Below are positions 58,858 through 64,000 of a stretch of DNA of 64,000 nt, piece by piece. Numbering within the stretch: position 1 is the first letter of the stretch; the number at the start of each line of letters is the position of its first letter. This DNA comes from Nissolia schottii (lineage: Eukaryota > Streptophyta > Magnoliopsida > Fabales > Fabaceae): NCBI GenBank assembly GCA_003254905.1, contig QANU01029220.1:691118-755117 (forward strand). The letters are read 5' to 3'. A program made the position numbers and the translations under genes. The notes beneath the pieces are model-generated. The model saw only the letters and a program-made list of their open reading frames with translations. It was not told where the DNA came from and did no database searches.

Positions 58858-60801
58858 TTAGACTGCACTCTTCTTGCTCCTGAAGCTCTCCTTCATCACG
58901 GCAAATTTTTTCTTGCACTGATTCACAGTCTTACCAGGGACAGCTGTGGCAACTCGCTCCCATCTCTGGCTAGTTTCCTTTGGGAAGGCTTTTAAAGCTT
59001 GAACCAGTGCTCTTTCCTGTACTGCAGACCACACATCTTGGTCTGAACTCAAGGAAACTCCATTTGCAGTAGCAGAACCGGCAGGGTCCTGTTTATCGAC
59101 ACTTTTGCTACTAGAGTCTTCTGATGTATTTGTTGTCGTGGCAGCACTACTTTCAGGCTTCCCAGGAATAGACACCCCTTCTGATTCTTCTCTGGTTGTC
59201 AGTGGAGATGCAATTGATGCCGCAGGTTTCCTTTTCTCAAGGAATGCATCAAAAGCTTTGGAAGAATCTGGCTTCTGGAGGAGAACTGTTTTAGTTGCCT
59301 TCATAATTTCTTCCACAGATCTTCCAGTACCAATGTATTCTGAAATAACCTCCCATCTCCGTGAAGTTCCTTTGGGATATTTTTGCATTCCTTTCCTCAA
59401 TAGCTCAATCTCTTCTTTATTCCAAGGTTTCTCCTTCTTCTCAAAGTTGCTTAGAGAAGCACTGCCATTAGCCTTGGTGGAACCATTTTGTTGATTTGTT
59501 TTCTTCTCTCTCTTATCAGCCTCATCCTCCTTACAGTTCAGTGCATCTCTTAGGACTTCTGCCTGCTCTGGCGCCTGTTTGCCTTCCATCTTCTCACACA
59601 AATGCCTCAGCTGCTCAGTATCAAGTGACATGCAAAGCCTTTCTACATCATCATCAGAAAGACCAAGTAAATGTTGTGACAATATAGGTGCAGAGAGAGT
59701 TCGAAGACGTGTTCGCTCCTTCCGCAAGAGCTTTTTCTCTTTCTCTTTCACCTTCTTCTGCTGTAAAGCAGCTTCTGCAGCTCGTTTGTCGTCCTCCTCC
59801 TTCTGTCGCCTCTCCTCTTCTGCTATTCTGGCTGCTGCTTCTTCCTGCAGCTTCTTTGCCATGAATTTAGCCTCCTTTTTTCTCTGCTTCTCCGCTTTCT
59901 CCATCTCCTTTCTTCTCAATATTCGTGGGTCTCTCTTATAAGCATTATCAACAAGGGTACGCACCCGAGCATACTCTTCCTTCCTAGCTTTCTCGGACAG
60001 TTTTGCATTCTGCCTTTCCATCCACCTCCTATGGTCTCGAGATTCAGCTTGCTCAAGATCAAACTCATCAGCATGGGGAAACTCCCTCCAACTTTTAAAG
60101 GAGTACCAAAAATTGTAGAAGTTATCAACTTCTTTTAATGGACTATTATCATCACCTAGTGATGGAATTGGTTGACTAACTGACCACCGCCCATTCCTCA
60201 TAAAAGCAGGACCAAACACCTTGAAGAAGTCTAGTGGAGCACAGTCAGTTGGAATCTCATCATCAAACTCATCTGTGGAATCATAAATTCTTCTTTTCAA
60301 AGGATCAACCAAAACCTCATATGCCTCCTGGATTGCCTTGAAATGACTTTCTATCTCATCTTTCTTTGCCTGCATAGCAGCTTCAGTTTCCTCAGCAAGA
60401 AGCAGAGCAGCCTGTTTGTCAGGGTGAAACCTCAAGGCAGTTTCACGATAGCTTTTACGTATTTGATCCTCTGTAGCAAGATATCTTAGGTGGCTCAAAC
60501 CCAATAATGCATAGTGATCTTGCTGCTTGTCTCCAGAACCAGATTTCTTTTTGCTCTTGCTGCTATAAGAATCGGATGGCAAATAAGTTTGTTCCTTATC
60601 CTCAACCACTTTTTTAGTATCAGCATCGTCATTATTTTCCTGAACACCAAGAAGTTTAAGTGCAGCAGAATGGAAGGAATGGCCTGCTGGTTCAAATTTC
60701 AAAGCCTTGATAGGAAGACAGTTTGAAGAAACAAAAATAGGTTGCCCATCTACAATCTCTTCTGAGTAAGCAATAAGACGGAATTTTGTATGTACAACCA
60801 T
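58858..60801 (-). CDS. ZRF1: ZRF1/DNAJC2-type J-domain protein with two SANT domains
   Basis: A single uninterrupted coding exon gives 647 residues. Homologues are ribosome-associated J-proteins that also bind ubiquitinated histone H2A in the nucleus; in Arabidopsis the ZRF1 pair acts in development with PRC1. Domains in order: a conserved N-terminal segment (NCLPIKALKFEPAGHSFH); a J domain about 94-176 with RFHPDKQ (HPD at 126-128); the zuotin-homology region (DFFKVFGPAFMRNGRWS, NFYNFWYSFKSWREF); a long charged Lys/Glu/Arg helix region (about 255-365); a four-helix part (LSDDDVERLC); SANT 1 about 458-508 (KPWNKEEIELLRKGMQKYP); a Ser/Thr-rich linker; SANT 2 about 588-640 (DVWSAVQERALVQALKAFP). 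All parts are intact. The 5' UTR seems to contain a large intron. Confidence 0.96.
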   Translation of the reverse strand: MVVHTKFRLIAYSEEIVDGQPIFVSSNCLPIKALKFEPAGHSFHSAALKLLGVQENNDDADTKKVVEDKEQTYLPSDSYSSKSKKKSGSGDKQQDHYALLGLSHLRYLATEDQIRKSYRETALRFHPDKQAALLLAEETEAAMQAKKDEIESHFKAIQEAYEVLVDPLKRRIYDSTDEFDDEIPTDCAPLDFFKVFGPAFMRNGRWSVSQPIPSLGDDNSPLKEVDNFYNFWYSFKSWREFPHADEFDLEQAESRDHRRWMERQNAKLSEKARKEEYARVRTLVDNAYKRDPRILRRKEMEKAEKQRKKEAKFMAKKLQEEAAARIAEEERRQKEEDDKRAAEAALQQKKVKEKEKKLLRKERTRLRTLSAPILSQHLLGLSDDDVERLCMSLDTEQLRHLCEKMEGKQAPEQAEVLRDALNCKEDEADKREKKTNQQNGSTKANGSASLSNFEKKEKPWNKEEIELLRKGMQKYPKGTSRRWEVISEYIGTGRSVEEIMKATKTVLLQKPDSSKAFDAFLEKRKPAASIASPLTTREESEGVSIPGKPESSAATTTNTSEDSSSKSVDKQDPAGSATANGVSLSSDQDVWSAVQERALVQALKAFPKETSQRWERVATAVPGKTVNQCKKKFAVMKESFRSKKSAV

Positions 60802-62900
60802 GATGGCAGCCCACAGAACCAGGAAATAGGAAGTATGTTAGTGTTTAATATCTAGGTGCTGTTTAATTCAATAGCCCCACTCAAATTTGACTTTTAAACA
60901 AGTCGAACCTGCACTGCCAAAAAAAAAATATCAGATAATTTCATGCCACCATGAACTTAATAAACCAAACAGCAAAACCATTATCTTTATAAATAATAAA
61001 TAAGATATTTTACTAGAGAGCAGAGAGAGGAACTGCAACTATGAAACGGAGTAGTTATCCTCTAAACAATAAAGTCTATATATATATACACAACAAAATG
61101 AAAAGAAAAAAGGGCTAAGAATGCAACAAGGATGCCCAAACTATTTTGAATATGCATAGAGATCTTGTAACTTCCTTTAAGTAGCCATGAACAGAACACC
61201 AAAAGAAGAACACTTATAAGATGCAAGCATTACCTCTGCAACCGCACAGACCAAAGTAAAAAAATGCATGCTATTTTACCAAAACCTAAAACAAGCCGTA
61301 AAAAATGTTCTAGGGTAAATGGACTAACTCAGTGCTCCTCAAAGACACAACAACAAAAATGATTGTTTCCTGGGCAAGCAGTTTAGTCAACAGGCACCCT
61401 ATACTGCCCCTCCAAAAATATAAACACCCAGTCTCAGTTAGATCTCCAATTCTCCAGATAGCATATATACCAGGAGAAAGAGCTGAGATATAGAATCTGC
61501 AATACGCATTCTGTATTGTGCAAATTTATCCTGATAAGTACTGTTGTTCAAACAATAGACTTGACCTTTGAGGAAGCTCAGGACTTAAAAAAGGGTTTGC
61601 CAAGAAGGAAAATTCCAAAGGTTACAAGAAAAATTCAAAGAAATATTTACAAGATAACTAAATACAGGAATCTAAAAATCCAAACTATCCTACCAGAACT
61701 GTTTGAGAGACAAGTAGAATCAAATTAGACTCAGAATGGACCAACTTAAAGAATAGCCCAGAAATCCTGAACAGAATAGAAATAGCTTGTACTTAAGCGA
61801 ATTAATGCAAGGTACAAAGATGAAAATAGTGAGGAATGGCCTCCAAGAAAGAGACATCTTTGTATCCAAACGTCCTCCCATAACTATACAAGCAGCTAGC
61901 CATTAGGGCTAAACAGTAAACTGCATGCATAGGAAAAATATTAAAGCAATCTTACTGCAATCTTTGCAGCACCAATGCCTTTCTCAAATTCCAGCCTAAA
62001 AAGTTTAAGATACTGGTTTAGCATGCTCAGAAATTCATAGCATCGTCCTTTCTTTTAACCGATAAAAATCAATCCACAACATTCAATAAATGAAAAAAAT
62101 AAAATAAAATAAAATAAAAGAACATTAAGAATTCCTTTATAGTTCATCCAACAGCAGTCAAAGTGTAACCATTCAACTAACAATAATAATTCATGTGATT
62201 ACCATGCCAGGGTGCATTTTGCCAGAGTATGGGAATAAAAACAAAATTAAAAAAAAAGTTAAAGTGCAAAAGGTAACTAACTGCAAACATTTTTTTAACA
62301 ATCCATATTCATAGATTCCCACAACGGTACCAACAAATTTATCAAGCCACATAACAGGGAAGTACAACAAATTATAAATCAATAAACGAAAAGAAAAAGC
62401 TGGAAACAATACAATATTATAAATCAATAAACTAAAAAATAGAAAAAAGCTGAAAACACTACAATATTCACCAATTGAATCACATCATCAGTAAAATCGA
62501 GGCACACAGAAAACCCCAAACGAACAAACAAGCCTTCGCTCTCTAGCTAAAAACCCAAATAGGGTTTCAACAGAAGCTCAGATTTACACGGAAACGGAGA
62601 AAACCCTAGCTCTTGCACCACATGAGGTAGATATGAAACAGATCATGATCGATGGGGAAGAAATTGGCATGTGATTTTTGATGAAGAAAATGAAAAAGGT
62701 AGAAAGCATAGAAGAAGAAGAAAAATAAGATTGAAGATCAAAGACGAAAGATGAAATTTTTACCTAGAGAAGAAAAGGAGGGAGGAATCAGGAAGAAGCC
62801 GACTTTGGAGAAGAGAAGAGAAACCTTGCAGAGAGCTTCGCCTTTTGGGGGCTTTTATATGAGACACCAACACCTGCCCTATCTTACTTGTTCATCTCTC
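60802..62900 (-). other. ZRF1 5' leader region with probable intron
   Basis: No ORF in this 2.1 kb is credible. On the minus strand a good donor, CTCTAG|GTAAAA, lies at 62764/62763, just inside a purine- and pyrimidine-rich stretch typical of a transcript start (about 62700-62860). An acceptor a short way above the ATG at 60801 is required; CACCTAG near 60855 is a weak candidate. So the leader would be a short exon plus an intron of about 1.9 kb. Inferred from sequence only. Confidence 0.45.
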
Positions 62901-62935
62901 GTTCACTCTCTCTCTACATTTTTGAAAATTAAAAA

Positions 62936-62938
<3 letters not shown>

Positions 62939-62968
<30 letters not shown>
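62939..62968. repeat. (TA)n microsatellite
   Basis: About 15 TA units upstream of the ZRF1 leader. Confidence 0.9.
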
Positions 62969-62971
<3 letters not shown>

Positions 62972-64000
62972 TACCAGTTTATTGTAAAATGAAAATGAAA
63001 TTAAAAATAAATAATATATTAGTAGTTCACTCAAGTTATGTAAGTAGATTTATGAAAGGAAAATTAGAGAATGCATTCCTTCATGTCATTTTTTTATATA
63101 ATAATGTCATGATATAAATAATTAAAAAATTAATAAAAAAAGTTAAATATAATTTTATTATGTGAAAAAATGACATAAGAGAATTTACTTTTAAAAGGTT
63201 AAGACGAATTCATATCATATAGAAGTATGGAAAAGAAGTAGAGCATTTACTAGCTTATGGTACACCATTTTAAAAATTTTATTTCCATGTCTTTTGTAGA
63301 CTTTTTTTTGTGAGTCTAGGGTATACACTGTTAGGAGCAGTGACTAATCTCTTTATATCGTAATTTTTTTAATTGACTTTAGTGTTGGTCACGAAACATT
63401 CTTGACACATATCATTAGGGATCAAACCACTAACTAGATGCTTAAGGAATCTAGCTAAATGTTAATTGTGCTAGGTTTCGTGATTTGACTTTTGTAGATA
63501 ATATTATGTAAAAAAAAATTTAAAAAAATCCAGTTTACTTGGTTGATAATGGTAGTATAAAGTATTTGTACAAACAAGTTTGCGTGCCTTTGATTTAAAA
63601 AAAAAAAAAAAAAAACTGTGCTAGTTTAAATAAAATATTCTGACATGAAAACTAATTTTTGTTTGGTGAGCATTAATCTTGAATGCTTTAATTGGATAGG
63701 TAAACATCAAATATTATTTCATAAGTTTAATTGTTATTGTGATAGTACAAATGTTTTTTACGTTGTCATCAAATCACATCTTATCACGTGAACTAATTTT
63801 GAATATTTTAATTAGATATGTAAACATTGATATGAATTATTACGACCAGATAAATGATACTTTTAATTATATGTTGAATGAATTATCAAGAAATTTTTAT
63901 CAATCAACTTATCTATCCTGCAAAAGACATTTGAAGTTTTCCTTTTATGTTTTATCTCTAAAAATAACTAACGTTATTCATAAAAATTGATAAATTGATT
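62969..64000. other. AT-rich gene-free right edge
   Basis: No coding sequence is supported. An A run lies at about 63597-63615. Two direct-repeat-like blocks with tttaattggataggtaaaca (about 63688-63707) and ttttaattagatatgtaaac (about 63807-63826) are diverged copies about 119 bases apart. Confidence 0.5.

Overview
This 64-kb window is nuclear DNA of a flowering plant. Genes are split by short GT-AG introns, intergenic DNA is AT-rich, there are plastid- and mitochondrion-targeted proteins, plant-only families (SnRK2, MLO, MORF, DIVARICATA-type MYB) and many small non-autonomous transposons. Protein sequence and repeat style suggest a legume, most likely soybean or a close relative (inference). 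A 478-base run of N at 45985-46462 and one N at 2818 mark it as draft assembly.

Layout. 1-2434 (-): N-terminal exons of a RECQ4/Sgs1-type DNA helicase that runs off the left edge. 3642-7861 (+): TH1, the bifunctional thiamine-pathway enzyme, divergent from RECQ4. 9510-12456 (-): a subclass I SnRK2 kinase with nine coding exons, convergent with TH1. 12457-20812: gene-poor, with several small DNA transposons (two hAT-like elements with recognisable 8-bp target duplications, one 299-bp foldback MITE) and a decayed reading frame split by one of the hAT elements. 20813-22988 (+): a two-repeat MYB gene whose Pro/Gln-rich tail is a 288-bp tandem duplication with an in-frame TAA at the duplication junction; the frame stays open to 23399. 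25894-30380 (+): a transmembrane-nine (TMN/EMP70) protein with an 18-nt microexon. 31522-31953 (+): an intronless plastid ferredoxin with a palindromic G-box upstream. 32966-38542 (-): an MLO protein with 15 coding exons, convergent with ferredoxin. 40849-42833 (+): a MORF1-like organelle RNA-editing factor with a 39-bp minisatellite in its tail. 43430-46516: a 932-bp hAT-like element, AT repeats, and a probable Ty3/gypsy LTR fragment broken by the assembly gap. About 47480-52063 (+): a phospholipase D delta-type pseudogene with frameshifts, nonsense codons and no 3' end. 52819-52892 (+): tRNA-Arg(TCG). 53097-56170 (+): CPSF73-I, the pre-mRNA 3'-end endonuclease. 58858-60801 (-): ZRF1/DNAJC2-type J-SANT protein with a long 5' leader that appears to hold an intron.

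The genes are unrelated housekeeping, signalling and organelle genes, as is normal on a plant chromosome, and do not form a pathway cluster. I found no convincing new multi-gene system. The most interesting signals are the MYB tail with its junctional stop codon, the nested hAT insertion whose host frame rejoins exactly after removal of one target duplication, the C-to-T-decayed retrotransposon primer-binding site beside the gap, two very short coding exons, and CT repeats that begin within a few bases of two 5' splice sites. Exon borders were read by eye from splice signals and frame continuity, not from transcripts.
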